From assembly GCA_030041435.1 (NCBI GenBank), contig JASHNW010000128.1:1-38499 (forward strand): 38,499 nt of DNA, given 5' to 3'. Shown in pieces: positions 25,240 to 33,317 of the stretch. Every line of letters starts with the position of its first letter. Within the stretch, counting starts at the first letter, position 1. The DNA is from Acidobacteriaceae bacterium. Its GTDB lineage: Bacteria; Acidobacteriota; Terriglobia; Terriglobales; Acidobacteriaceae. Both the position numbers and the translations under genes were made by a program. The notes under the pieces are model-generated. The model was given only the letters and a program-made list of their open reading frames with translations, was not told the origin of the DNA and did not search any database.

Positions 25240-25408
25240 TTCCACCCCCGCCTTCCTTCTTCGCGGCACGCTGCCGGTGCCCCGCCGGCCGGCTGTGCCT
25301 CCGCGCCGAGCATGAACACACCCAACCCCATGGGCCCCATGCGCCCGGGTCGTTACGCCCTGCAAAATTTAAGGGGCGCCACCCCCGAATGAGCCTACAA
25401 TCCGGGCC

Positions 25409-26194
25409 ATGCCTAAGATCATTCGCCATCCCGCCGGAAATTTTGCGTGGATGGAACTGGCCACCACCGACCAGGCCGCGGCTAAACGGTTTTACGGCGC
25501 CCTCTTCGGGTGGACTGCAAAAGTTTCTCCAATGGGTCCGCACGCTGTCTATACCGTGTTCTCGCTCGGCGGCCGCAGCACCGGCGCCGCCTTCACCATG
25601 AGCGCTCAGGAACGCGCCGCCGGCATTCCCCCGCACTGGCAGCTCTACATTGCCGTGAAGGATGCCGATGCCGCTGCGCGGCGGGCCGAGGAACTCGGCG
25701 GCAAAGTCATCCATGCGTCTTCCAGCGTGGCGGCCGCCGGCCGCATGGCGGTCCTTCAGGACCCTACCGGAGCGCTCTTCTCCGTATGGCAGGCGCAGGG
25801 CCACAAGGGCATGGGCGTCTACGGAGAGAACGGTGCCTTGTGCTGGGCAGATTTGCAGACCCGCGACCGCGACAAGGCGAAGGCATTCTACGGCGGGCTG
25901 TTCGGATGGAAGTTCACACCCGGCAAGGATAAGAACGCGGACGGCTATCTGCATATTCGCAATGGCGAGCAGTTCATCGGGGGCCTGCCGGAGCCGCGCT
26001 CGATGCCCCCCGGCGTCCCCCCCCACTGGCTCCTGTACATTCAGTCCCCCGGCTGCGATGCGCAAACGGTCGCCGCCAGCGAACTCGGCGCGTCGGTCCT
26101 CGTGCCGCCCACCACCGTCGGGGAGCAGTTGCGCTTCTCCGTGCTCGCAGATCCGCAATGGGCGGTCTTTGCCCTGTTCACCCCGATGCAATAA
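25409..26194 (+). CDS. Two-domain VOC (glyoxalase-like) protein
   Basis: The product is 261 aa with two tandem vicinal-oxygen-chelate repeats. The first starts GNFAWMELATTDQAAAKRFYGALFGW and ends LQDPTGALFSVWQ. The second starts ALCWADLQTRDRDKAKAFYGGLFGWKF and ends LADPQWAVFALFTP. This is the common group similar to hydroxylase CyaA-like/27 kDa antigen glyoxalases; substrate unknown. TACAAT at 25396-25401 lies 7 bases before the ATG with no ribosome site, so a leaderless mRNA is likely. The 170 bp upstream contain nothing else recognisable. Confidence 0.9.
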   Translation: MPKIIRHPAGNFAWMELATTDQAAAKRFYGALFGWTAKVSPMGPHAVYTVFSLGGRSTGAAFTMSAQERAAGIPPHWQLYIAVKDADAAARRAEELGGKVIHASSSVAAAGRMAVLQDPTGALFSVWQAQGHKGMGVYGENGALCWADLQTRDRDKAKAFYGGLFGWKFTPGKDKNADGYLHIRNGEQFIGGLPEPRSMPPGVPPHWLLYIQSPGCDAQTVAASELGASVLVPPTTVGEQLRFSVLADPQWAVFALFTPMQ

Positions 26195-26386
26195 TTTCGG
26201 CGCCGGCGCGAGGAAAGGTTCTCCGCCAATTCCGCCAGCCGCGCGCGGCCACAGCCGGTGTTCGGCTCTGTCAGCTCAGCGCCGCGCACCCGGCACCACA
26301 GCTGTCTTTTCGGGATGAATCCCCACCGCATGCCGTTGAGCCGCTCGTCGGCCGTCGGTGCTATGCTCATCTCTCGTGAGCCAAAA

Positions 26387-26399
26387 GAGGTCAGACCTC
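26387..26399. promoter_or_regulatory. GntR/FadR-type operator-like palindrome
   Basis: GAGGTC-A-GACCTC is a perfect 6-1-6 palindrome. It is built on the GGTCnGACC core typical of FadR-subfamily GntR regulators, and it lies 35 bp upstream of the polygalacturonase ATG. A possible -10 (TATGCT, 26362-26367) is just upstream, so binding would be at or after the transcription start. Galacturonate-responsive GntR control is a plausible inference. Confidence 0.45.
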
Positions 26400-26433
26400 C
26401 TGGCTTTCTTTCCCTCTCCGAGCCATCGAGCCC

Positions 26434-27732
26434 ATGACCTGTTCCGTCCGGCCCGGCTGTCGCGCCCCTGGCATGCTTCTGGCCGCGCTGTGTCTCGCTG
26501 CGCCGGCCCTCGCTTCCCATTCTGCGGCCCCGCCCCAACCTGCCGTCTGCGACGTCACGCACTATGGCGCGGTTGCCGATGGCAAGACAAAAAACACCCA
26601 GGCCATCCAGGCCGCCATCGACGACTGCGAGCGCAGCGGCGGCGGCATCGTGCGGCTCGCCGGTGGCACCTTCCTCTCCGGGCCCATTGTCCTCCGCAGC
26701 CGCATCACCCTCGATATCGAGTCCGGAGCCACGCTCCTCGGCTCTCCCGATGAGGCGGACTATCCGGTGATCGCCGTCTTCCGCGCCCAGGGCCGCCAGT
26801 CCCTCATCAGCGCTGCGGCTGCCCACGATCTGGCCATCGCCGGCGACGGCGCCATCGACGGCAACGGCGCAGGCTGGTGGGCCGAAGCTCGCCGGCAAAA
26901 AGATCACGGCGTGGTGACCGACGTGGTCTTCCGTCCGCGCCTCATCGTCTTCGACCACTGCCGTCACGTCCTCATCGACCACGTCACCATCCGGAACTCG
27001 CCCTCGTGGCAGGTGGTCCCCTACTACTCTGACGACGTCATCATCCGCGACAGCCGCATCTACGCGCCGCCGCACTCCCCCAACACCGATGGCATCGATC
27101 CGTTCTCCTCCACCCGCGTCACCATCGAGCGCATGACGATCGACGTTGGCGACGACAACGTCGCCATCAAGTCGGGCCTGCCCGGCTCGCCTGGCCCCGA
27201 CGCGCCCAGCTCCGGCATCACCGTCACCGACTGCGTCTTCCTCCATGGACACGGCATGTCCATTGGCAGCGAAGTCGCCGGCGGCGTCGAGAACGTTCAT
27301 GTCTCTCGCGTTTCCTTCCGTGGCACCGACAACGGCGTGCGTGTCAAGTCCGCGCGCGGCCGCGGCGCCGGCATCGGCAACCTCTGGTTCAGCCATCTGA
27401 CCATGGAAAACGTTGCCACCCCGCTGCTCATCACCGAGTACTACCCGCACATTCCTCAGCACGACGGCGCCCAGCCCGTCACCCGCCTCACGCCTCGCTT
27501 CCACGATATTCACATCGCAAACCTCACCGCGAGCGGCGCGAAGCAGACCGGTATTATCGCGGGACTGCCGGAAAGCCCCATCCGGAACCTCTTCCTCTGC
27601 AACGTTCACCTGCAGGGCGAGCAGGGCCTCACCATCGCCAACGCCACCGTGATTGCGCATAACCTCACGGTGGCGCCGGCCACACCCCCGCCTGTGGTGC
27701 TGCTCGACCACGCGCAGCTGATCCGCAAATAG
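26434..27732 (+). CDS. Exported polygalacturonase (GH28)
   Basis: The product is 432 aa with a signal peptide (APGMLLAALCLAAPALA). The right-handed beta-helix begins with DVTHYGAVADGKTKNTQAIQAAIDDC. All four GH28 catalytic blocks are present: SPNTDGID, GDDNVAIKSG, GHGMSIGSE and RVKSARGRG. It hydrolyses alpha-1,4-galacturonic links in pectin or related oligosaccharides, probably in the periplasm. The stop codon TAG (27730-27732) takes its last two bases from the end of an inverted-repeat fragment at 27731, so the natural C terminus may have been trimmed by that insertion. No other pectin genes are adjacent. Confidence 0.93.
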   Translation: MTCSVRPGCRAPGMLLAALCLAAPALASHSAAPPQPAVCDVTHYGAVADGKTKNTQAIQAAIDDCERSGGGIVRLAGGTFLSGPIVLRSRITLDIESGATLLGSPDEADYPVIAVFRAQGRQSLISAAAAHDLAIAGDGAIDGNGAGWWAEARRQKDHGVVTDVVFRPRLIVFDHCRHVLIDHVTIRNSPSWQVVPYYSDDVIIRDSRIYAPPHSPNTDGIDPFSSTRVTIERMTIDVGDDNVAIKSGLPGSPGPDAPSSGITVTDCVFLHGHGMSIGSEVAGGVENVHVSRVSFRGTDNGVRVKSARGRGAGIGNLWFSHLTMENVATPLLITEYYPHIPQHDGAQPVTRLTPRFHDIHIANLTASGAKQTGIIAGLPESPIRNLFLCNVHLQGEQGLTIANATVIAHNLTVAPATPPPVVLLDHAQLIRK

Positions 27733-27766
27733 AGGCTGTTATTAGCTTTCCCTCAGCCGGCGCCGG
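27731..27766 (+). repeat. Solo end of the AGAGGCTGTTATTAAC inverted-repeat element
   Basis: The first 20 bases match the terminal repeat of the two full elements at 34160 and 37951 at 19 positions (G for A at 27745). The next 16 (CCTCAGCCGGCGCCGG) are a diverged version of CGCGCGGCCGGCGCTGGG. No opposite end is found before the PRC gene, so this is a remnant. It contributes two bases of the polygalacturonase stop codon. Confidence 0.7.
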
Positions 27767-27780
27767 ACGCGCGGATAAAG

Positions 27781-27820
27781 ATCGTAATGCGATGTACAAC
27801 ACATCGTATTACGATATAAT
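27781..27820 (+). promoter_or_regulatory. Promoter and double MarR-type operator for the PRC gene
   Basis: ATCGTAATGCGAT (27781-27793, one mismatch) and ATCGTATTACGAT (27803-27815, perfect 6-1-6 palindrome) lie 9 bp apart, so their starts are two helical turns apart. A consensus TATAAT -10 (27815-27820) begins on the last base of the second site. The same palindrome precedes marR, so MarR is the likely repressor of both. Confidence 0.75.
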
Positions 27821-27914
27821 CAGTCAGGGGAGTTTCCGCATGGGCCGCGCTCGGTCTGTCAGCTCGGCCGTGCCGCGCTCTCCGGCAATGCGTCAGGCAC
27901 CGGCGGAGGTAAGC

Positions 27915-28559
27915 ATGTTTCACAGCATCGAAACTTTATTGGAGATTCCACTGGCAACTGCCGACGGGGAAACCAGAGCAATTCGCAACTTCCTTTTCGA
28001 CGACCGTTCCTGGCTGGTGCGCTTTCTCGTCGTCGATGTCGGAAAATGGCTTGCCCCCCGTCAGGTCGTCATCCCTGCCTCCGCTGTCGACGTGCCCGAC
28101 TGGAAAGGACATATCATCCGCGCCCACTTAACTTCCGCCGAGCTCCTCGCCAGCCCCGATGCTGAGACAATAAGGCCCGTCTCGCGCCAGCAGCAGACCG
28201 CATGGGCCGGGCATTTCGGCTGGGGCCAGGGCGATCCCAATTGGTCCGGTCCTTCCTCTGCCGACTTCCCCCGCAGAGAATTCAACGTCGGCGGCGAGGG
28301 CAACGATCCTCACCTGCGCCGCACCGGCGATCTCATTTCTTATCAGGTATGGGCGAAGAACGGCTACCTGGGGCTGCTCGAAGGCTTCTTCCTCGAGGAT
28401 GCGTCCTGGCACATCGGCTATCTCCTCACCCGCACCGGCGACTGGGTTTGCGAGGAGAAAGTCGTTCCCAGCTCCAGCGTCGCCGCCATTTCATGGGGTC
28501 AGCGGCGCGTCATGCTCGACTGCCCCAGTGATTCGGCCCACCAGCAGGCTTCTTTCTGA
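27915..28559 (+). CDS. PRC-barrel-like protein
   Basis: The ATG at 27915 with GGAGGT six bases upstream gives 214 aa; an in-frame ATG at 27792 lies inside the operator and is rejected. Two PRC-barrel-like halves are visible: IPLATADGETRAIRNFLFDDRSWLVRFLVVDVG at about 13-45, and DLISYQVWAKNGYLGLLEGFFLEDASWHIGYLLTRTGDW at about 135-175. Each carries the LxGxxG..D/F...W..RYLVV-type core. No signal peptide or membrane segment is seen, so it is cytoplasmic. PRC barrels are small beta domains in photosynthetic reaction centres and RimM, and in stress proteins of unknown role. The shared operators tie this gene to the marR-ClC operon immediately downstream. Confidence 0.8.
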   Translation: MFHSIETLLEIPLATADGETRAIRNFLFDDRSWLVRFLVVDVGKWLAPRQVVIPASAVDVPDWKGHIIRAHLTSAELLASPDAETIRPVSRQQQTAWAGHFGWGQGDPNWSGPSSADFPRREFNVGGEGNDPHLRRTGDLISYQVWAKNGYLGLLEGFFLEDASWHIGYLLTRTGDWVCEEKVVPSSSVAAISWGQRRVMLDCPSDSAHQQASF

Positions 28560-28615
28560 CCACGCCGTTCCACAGCGCGCGGCGTTGACGCAGGTGCCTG
28601 CGCGCTGCCGGATAG

Positions 28616-28635
28616 ATCGTACTACGATGTATAAT
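28616..28635 (+). promoter_or_regulatory. marR promoter with ATCGTACTACGAT operator
   Basis: ATCGTA-C-TACGAT (28616-28628) is a perfect 6-1-6 palindrome, followed after one base by a consensus TATAAT (28630-28635). Seven bases after the -10 is the ATG at 28642, so transcription and translation start at nearly the same base. No good -35 is seen, which suits a regulated promoter. Confidence 0.75.
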
Positions 28636-28641
28636 GTTTCG

Positions 28642-29196
28642 ATGAAACCTCGAGTCGCAGTTCGCCGCCGCCGGCCGCCTGCGCAGGGGCGGGACCTCAA
28701 ACGGGTCATTGTCAGTCTGGCCGGGTTTCGCTACGCGCTGCGAAAATTCCTGCGCTTCAGCGAGAATGCCGCGCGATCCTGCGGCATCACCCCGCAGCAG
28801 CATCAGCTCATGCTGGGCGTTGCCGGCTTTACCGGCCGCGGCTGGGCCACCGTTTCTGAGCTGGCCGAATTCCTGCAGGGGAGGCTTCATTCCATTGTCG
28901 GTCTCGTGGAGCGGGCAGAGCAAAGCGGCTTAGTTCGCTGCACAAAAAGCAAAACCGATCGCCGCGTTGTCATTGTCTCCCTGAGCCGTCGCGGAGAGCA
29001 GATCCTCTCCCAGTTGTCCACTCTGCACCACGAACAGTCGGCCCGCCTCAGGGCCTTCCTGCTCGACACCCGCGAAGCCCGCAGGGTGGCGGCGAGGCAC
29101 GAAAGGCGAGATGCTGAGCGGAACCCTGCAAATTCCAGGCCGCCCGCAGGGCGGACATACCGCAGAAATGCGAAAGGAACAATTCGACCTGCGTGA
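28642..29196 (+). CDS. MarR-family transcriptional regulator
   Basis: The product is 184 aa from the ATG at 28642, at a leaderless position. The winged helix runs from about residue 45 to 115: ITPQQHQLMLGVAGF, ATVSELAEFLQGRLHSIVGLVERAEQSGLV as the recognition region, then RCTKSKTDRRVVIVSLSRRGEQIL as the wing with its D-R pair. The N-terminal 20 residues are very Arg-rich, and the C-terminal 35 are basic and low-complexity. The stop overlaps the GTG of the first ClC gene by three bases, so it is translationally coupled to transporter expression. It probably binds the ATCGTAnTACGAT sites at its own promoter and at the PRC promoter. The ligand is unknown; an anion, pH or aromatic acid are candidates. 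Confidence 0.88.
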   Translation: MKPRVAVRRRRPPAQGRDLKRVIVSLAGFRYALRKFLRFSENAARSCGITPQQHQLMLGVAGFTGRGWATVSELAEFLQGRLHSIVGLVERAEQSGLVRCTKSKTDRRVVIVSLSRRGEQILSQLSTLHHEQSARLRAFLLDTREARRVAARHERRDAERNPANSRPPAGRTYRRNAKGTIRPA

Positions 29197-31037
29197 AACC
29201 TACACCGCCTAAGCTAATTCGGCAGAGAGACCGTCTTCTTCATCATCCTTTGCTGCGCAAATATCTGCCCCTGGTCCACGAGGACCTCGCCGCGGTGTAC
29301 TCCCGCGACCTGCAGAAATGGCTCATTGTCGCGCCCATTATCGGGGTGGTCACCGGCCTCACCATTACTGCCATCTCGATCGTCATTCTGGGCAAGCTCT
29401 GGCCGGTTGTTCTGGCATATTACCTGCACCATCACTGGGCCATCGTCCCCGGCCTCGTGCTGGCCTTCGCCGTCACCGGCGCCATCATGCAGTTCTTCAC
29501 CCCCGACCCCGACGAGCACTCCACCGAAGAGATCATTCGTTCCTACCACGAGCACCAGGGCGACATCGAGATGCGCCCCTTCTTTCCCAAGCTGATCGCC
29601 GCCATCACCACGGTCGGTTTCGGCGGCAGCGCCGCCCTCGAGGGGCCCAGCATCTACGGCGGCGGCGCCATCGGCTCCTGGTTGTGGGCCAAACTGCGCG
29701 GATTTCGCCTCGACGACCGGGACCGCCGCATCATGCTCATTTGCGGCGCCGCTGCCGGCATGTCCGCGGTCTTCCGCGCCCCCCTCACCGGCATCGTCTT
29801 TGCCCTCGAGATGCCCTACCGCGACGACCTTGCCCACGAAGCCCTCGTCCCATCCCTCATTGCCTCCGTGGTGGCCTTCGTCACCCTCAGTTCGTTTATG
29901 GGCGCCAAGCCGCTCTTCGACTTCATCGGCGGCGGCTCGTTCGATCGCCACGACCTCTACTGGAGCGCCCTGTTGGGCCTGCTCATCGGCCTCATCGCCA
30001 TGGTCTTCGTGGTCACCTTTCGCCGGGCGCGCAGTTTCTTCGTCAAATGGTCGTTCCCTCACTGGGTCAAGATGACCGTCGGCGGTCTGGGCACAGGCCT
30101 CTGCGGCCTTCTCTTCCTGCAAATCTACCCCGGCCTGCTCGTGCCCCTCGGCCCCAATTACGAGGCTGTGGGCATGATCCTCAGCGGCCACCATGGCACT
30201 CCCGAGCTCCTTGCCTTCAGCGGTCTCAAGTTGTCGGCCACCGTTTTCACCCTCGGTGCCGGCGGCGTCAGCGCCATGTTTGTCCCCCTGTTCCTCACCG
30301 GCGGAGCTTTGGGCACGGCCTTCGCGCAATCCATCGTGCACAGCCCGAACCTCGGTCTTTATGCCGCTGTCGGCATGGCATCTTTTATTTCCGCCGGATA
30401 CAAAACCCCCCTGGCGGCGGCTGTTTTCGTCGCCGAAGCAACCGGCGCTCACGCCTTTATCATCCCCGCGCTCATCGGAGCCGCCGTAGCCTACGCCATT
30501 TCCGGCGATGCATCCGCTTCCGCAGATCAGCGCCTGCACGAGGGGGTCAAGCTGCAGGAACTGACAGAAGTTCCGGTCAGCGAGGTGATGCAGCAGCATC
30601 TCATTTCAGCCCAGGCTTCCCTCACTGTCCACGAATTCGTCGGTACGCTGTCTCCGCATTCGCACCACGAGGGCTTTCCCGTGTTTGACGGCAACGACCT
30701 GCTCGGCGCTGTGACTCTCTGGGCCGTTGTTCACACCGCTCCGGAGCGATGGAAGACCACACGCCTGCACAGCCTCATCGATGCGCGCATCGGGAGAATC
30801 TCACCCGATGCCGATGTTACCGAGGCTCTTCGCCTCCTGCTCGGCGAACACAAGCAGCCCATGTTGCTGGTCGTTTCAGAGCAGGGCAGCATTCAGGGCG
30901 TCGTCACCAAGACCGATATCCTCAACGCGCTAAGGACTCGACGCAGTCCAGCGCACGGCCTCAGTCACGGGAATCCATCCGGCGGCCCGCAGGCAAAGGA
31001 ACTCGTTGAGACGGCTCGCGCGGGTGAGCTGCGATGA
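29193..31037 (+). CDS. ClC-family chloride channel/transporter with CBS domains, copy 1
   Basis: The product is 614 aa from a GTG overlapping the marR stop. It has the CLC membrane domain (about 45-430) followed by a CBS pair (about 455-590). The gating-Glu motif is present as GGSAALEGPSIYGGG, and the helix block AAGMSAVFRAPLTGIVFALE is conserved. Two features are unusual. The GSGIPE chloride-filter motif is replaced by HSTEEII. By eye, the position of the internal proton Glu of ClC-ec1 (E203) reads Met (ALEMPY). The last motif is GAGGVSAMFVPLFLTGG. It moves anions across the inner membrane; channel or exchanger mode cannot be decided from sequence. The CBS pair suggests nucleotide control. 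Confidence 0.9.
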   Translation: MKPTPPKLIRQRDRLLHHPLLRKYLPLVHEDLAAVYSRDLQKWLIVAPIIGVVTGLTITAISIVILGKLWPVVLAYYLHHHWAIVPGLVLAFAVTGAIMQFFTPDPDEHSTEEIIRSYHEHQGDIEMRPFFPKLIAAITTVGFGGSAALEGPSIYGGGAIGSWLWAKLRGFRLDDRDRRIMLICGAAAGMSAVFRAPLTGIVFALEMPYRDDLAHEALVPSLIASVVAFVTLSSFMGAKPLFDFIGGGSFDRHDLYWSALLGLLIGLIAMVFVVTFRRARSFFVKWSFPHWVKMTVGGLGTGLCGLLFLQIYPGLLVPLGPNYEAVGMILSGHHGTPELLAFSGLKLSATVFTLGAGGVSAMFVPLFLTGGALGTAFAQSIVHSPNLGLYAAVGMASFISAGYKTPLAAAVFVAEATGAHAFIIPALIGAAVAYAISGDASASADQRLHEGVKLQELTEVPVSEVMQQHLISAQASLTVHEFVGTLSPHSHHEGFPVFDGNDLLGAVTLWAVVHTAPERWKTTRLHSLIDARIGRISPDADVTEALRLLLGEHKQPMLLVVSEQGSIQGVVTKTDILNALRTRRSPAHGLSHGNPSGGPQAKELVETARAGELR

Positions 31038-31162
31038 CCAGTTCGCGCCCCGTGCGCACCCGCGGCCCCTGCACGCCAGCGCCGTCGCGCTGCCGGGGAA
31101 CGCCTGCAGGTTTCACGGCCAGCTGTCTGCAGTGAGAGAAGCGAATGTTCAGGAGGTCTACG

Positions 31163-32974
31163 ATGGCCGAATTTCCGATTCCGGAGGCCGCTGCCACTCC
31201 CGAGTCGCAGTCGAACAAGAAAGGGCAGATCGGCGTCGCACTGGAGCCCGAGGTGGTGCGAATCTGCGGCTACGCCCTCCTCGTCGGGTTGGTTGCCGGG
31301 TTGGTGGCGCAGGGCCTGCTCGAGCTGATCTACGTGTTCACCAACATTTTCTTCTACGGCCGGTTCTCCTTTGCCATTACCAATCCCGCGCACAATCATC
31401 TCGGGCTCTGGGTGATTCTCATCCCGCCCCTGGGCGGATTGTTAGTCGGCATCATGATCTACTTCTGGGAGCCCACGCTCAAAGGTCACGGGATTCCCGA
31501 GGCGATGGAGTCCGTGCTCTTCGGCCACAGCCGCATGCGCATTCGCGTGGCCATCCTCAAGCCCCTCGCTACCGCATTTGCCATCGGCACCGGCGGCCCC
31601 TTCGGCGCGGAAGGCCCGATCATCCAGACCGGAGCCGCGCTCGGATCGCTGTTTGGACAAGCCATCGGCCTCACCCCGTATTATCGCCGCGTCCTGCTTG
31701 CTTCCGGTGCTGCGGCCGGCATGGCGGCCACCTTCACTGCGCCTCTGGCTGGCATTCTGGTCGCCGTGGAACTGCTGCTCTTCGAGCTGCGCGCCCGCTC
31801 CTTCATTCCTGTCGCCCTTGCCTCCGCCGTCGCAACCGGGGTTCGCATCCATTTCGTCGGCTGGGCGCCGCTGTTTCCCACCCCCGCTTTCAAGCTCACC
31901 GGCATGCGCGAGCTCTGGCTGTTTGCCGTGCTCGGTCTCCTCATGGGGCTGGTCGGCATCGCCATGATCCGCGCTCTTTCCTGGCTCGAAGACTTCTTCG
32001 ACAATCTCCCCGTCAAGCGTTCCCTCATCTGGTCCCCGGTAATCGGTGCCTTCATCCTTGGTGGCATTGGCTACTTCTACCCCCAGGTTCTGGGGACCAG
32101 CTACGACACCATCCGCGATATGCTGAACGACCGGCTCACCACCGGTCACCTCGTGGGGATCTCCTTCGCCAAGTTCTGGGCCCTGGTCATCTCGCTCGGT
32201 TCGGGCACCACCGGCGGTGTCTTTGCGCCTTCCCTGGTCGTCGGCGGTGGTCTGGGCGCCACCTTCGCTGTCGGCGCGCAGCACCTCTTTCCCTCCGTGG
32301 TCAGCAATCCCGCCTTCTATGCCCTGGCCGCCATGGCTGCTGTCTTCGGCGGCATTGCCCGGGCTCCCTTCACCAGCATCGTCTTCCTCTTTGAGCTGAG
32401 CCACAATCCCAATTCGCTGCTCCCGCTCATTGTCTGCGTCATGATCTCCGACGGCTTCGTGCGCCTCTTCAGCCGCGATTCCATCATGACCGTCAAGCTG
32501 GTCAAGCGCGGACTGATCGTTCTCCAGGATTACTCCGTGCCGGTGCTGATGCGCGCCCGCATCGACCAGGTCATGCGCAAAAATTTCAGCGTATTCCAGG
32601 CCCAGGACGAACTGCGCAAAGTTCTTGAGACCTTTGTCCCGGGAGATGAGGCACTAATCCCCGTGGTGGACGCATCCGGCGCTCTCACCGGAATTGTCGA
32701 ACCCCACGATCTGCTCCGGACCGAACCTCCCGATCACCACTTCAGGATGCGCGAACTGGCGCGGCGGGATTATGTCGTCGCCTATCCAGGCGAATCCGTC
32801 GATCAGGTGCACCGCGACATGATGCTGAAAAACACCGAGAATGTCGTGATTGTCCAGTCCACAGGCCTGCGCAAGCCCATCGGGCTCGCCCGCGCCAACG
32901 ACATTCTGCAATTGCGGCGCTGGCTCATGGAGGAGGAGACGCGAGAAATGCGGTCGAACGGCTCCCAAAGCTGA
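31163..32974 (+). CDS. ClC-family chloride channel/transporter with CBS domains, copy 2
   Basis: ATG 31163 follows a perfect AGGAGG six bases upstream, giving 603 aa; an ATG at 31145 is too early for that ribosome site. The canonical motifs are complete: GHGIPEAME (chloride filter), GGPFGAEGPIIQTGAALG with the gating Glu, FTAPLAGILVAVELLL, and SGTTGGVFAPSLVVGGGLG. As in copy 1, the position matching ClC-ec1 E203 is not acidic (VAVELL). A CBS pair fills about 465-595 (MRKNFSVFQAQDELRKVLE; RRDYVVAYPGESVDQVHRDM). It is 126 bp behind copy 1 in the same orientation and probably the same transcript. The two copies are strongly diverged, so they are not a recent duplication. Confidence 0.92.
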   Translation: MAEFPIPEAAATPESQSNKKGQIGVALEPEVVRICGYALLVGLVAGLVAQGLLELIYVFTNIFFYGRFSFAITNPAHNHLGLWVILIPPLGGLLVGIMIYFWEPTLKGHGIPEAMESVLFGHSRMRIRVAILKPLATAFAIGTGGPFGAEGPIIQTGAALGSLFGQAIGLTPYYRRVLLASGAAAGMAATFTAPLAGILVAVELLLFELRARSFIPVALASAVATGVRIHFVGWAPLFPTPAFKLTGMRELWLFAVLGLLMGLVGIAMIRALSWLEDFFDNLPVKRSLIWSPVIGAFILGGIGYFYPQVLGTSYDTIRDMLNDRLTTGHLVGISFAKFWALVISLGSGTTGGVFAPSLVVGGGLGATFAVGAQHLFPSVVSNPAFYALAAMAAVFGGIARAPFTSIVFLFELSHNPNSLLPLIVCVMISDGFVRLFSRDSIMTVKLVKRGLIVLQDYSVPVLMRARIDQVMRKNFSVFQAQDELRKVLETFVPGDEALIPVVDASGALTGIVEPHDLLRTEPPDHHFRMRELARRDYVVAYPGESVDQVHRDMMLKNTENVVIVQSTGLRKPIGLARANDILQLRRWLMEEETREMRSNGSQS

Positions 32975-33043
32975 TCGAGCCTCTTCCCGGCGTCGTGCTG
33001 CACACGACTCGCGCCGGGGACCTTCCCCTGTACCTCAATCGCC

Positions 33044-33187
33044 CTACGAGTCCTTGCCGGGCTTCAGCACATCTTCTTCTTCCGAGTCCGCCGTCGCCGT
33101 GCGCCCGTGCGTTGCCCACAGGATGCAGACCAGGAAGACCGCGACGAAAAGCAGCAACAATCCCCACGTATTCGGCGTTCCCACCAT
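33044..33187 (-). CDS. Micro-membrane protein B (47 aa), LWATHG family
   Basis: The ATG at 33187 is preceded by a strong GAGGAGGGAC ribosome site. The product has one hydrophobic helix (about 8-24: WGLLLLFVAVFLVCI), directly followed by LWATHG and an acidic/polar tail (TADSEEEDV). The same helix-LWATHG-polar-tail design occurs in the 42-aa protein encoded just upstream on the same strand, so the two are paralogues. It is probably a single-pass inner-membrane peptide that helps a larger complex, as KdpF or CcoQ-like subunits do, but no family is recognised. It is convergent with clc copy 2. Confidence 0.7.
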   Translation of the reverse strand: MVGTPNTWGLLLLFVAVFLVCILWATHGRTATADSEEEDVLKPGKDS

Positions 33188-33317
33188 TTTCGTCCCTCCT
33201 CATCACAGAGAACGCCGCACCGCCCATTTCGTTGTCTCGCCGGGCGCCTTTCCTCTCGCCTCCAGGGCAAACACCACCCCTCCCCTGTTCCGGAACCCGG
33301 CCGCCCGCGCCGCCGGC

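Noticed and set aside
27792-27914. ATG 27792 as the PRC gene start
   Set aside because: It lies inside the operator and upstream of the -10. ATG 27915 has GGAGGT at correct spacing.
26041-30599. Long minus-strand frames over the polygalacturonase and clc1
   Set aside because: They have Asp/Gly/Glu-rich shadow composition, and the plus-strand genes carry complete catalytic and transport motifs.
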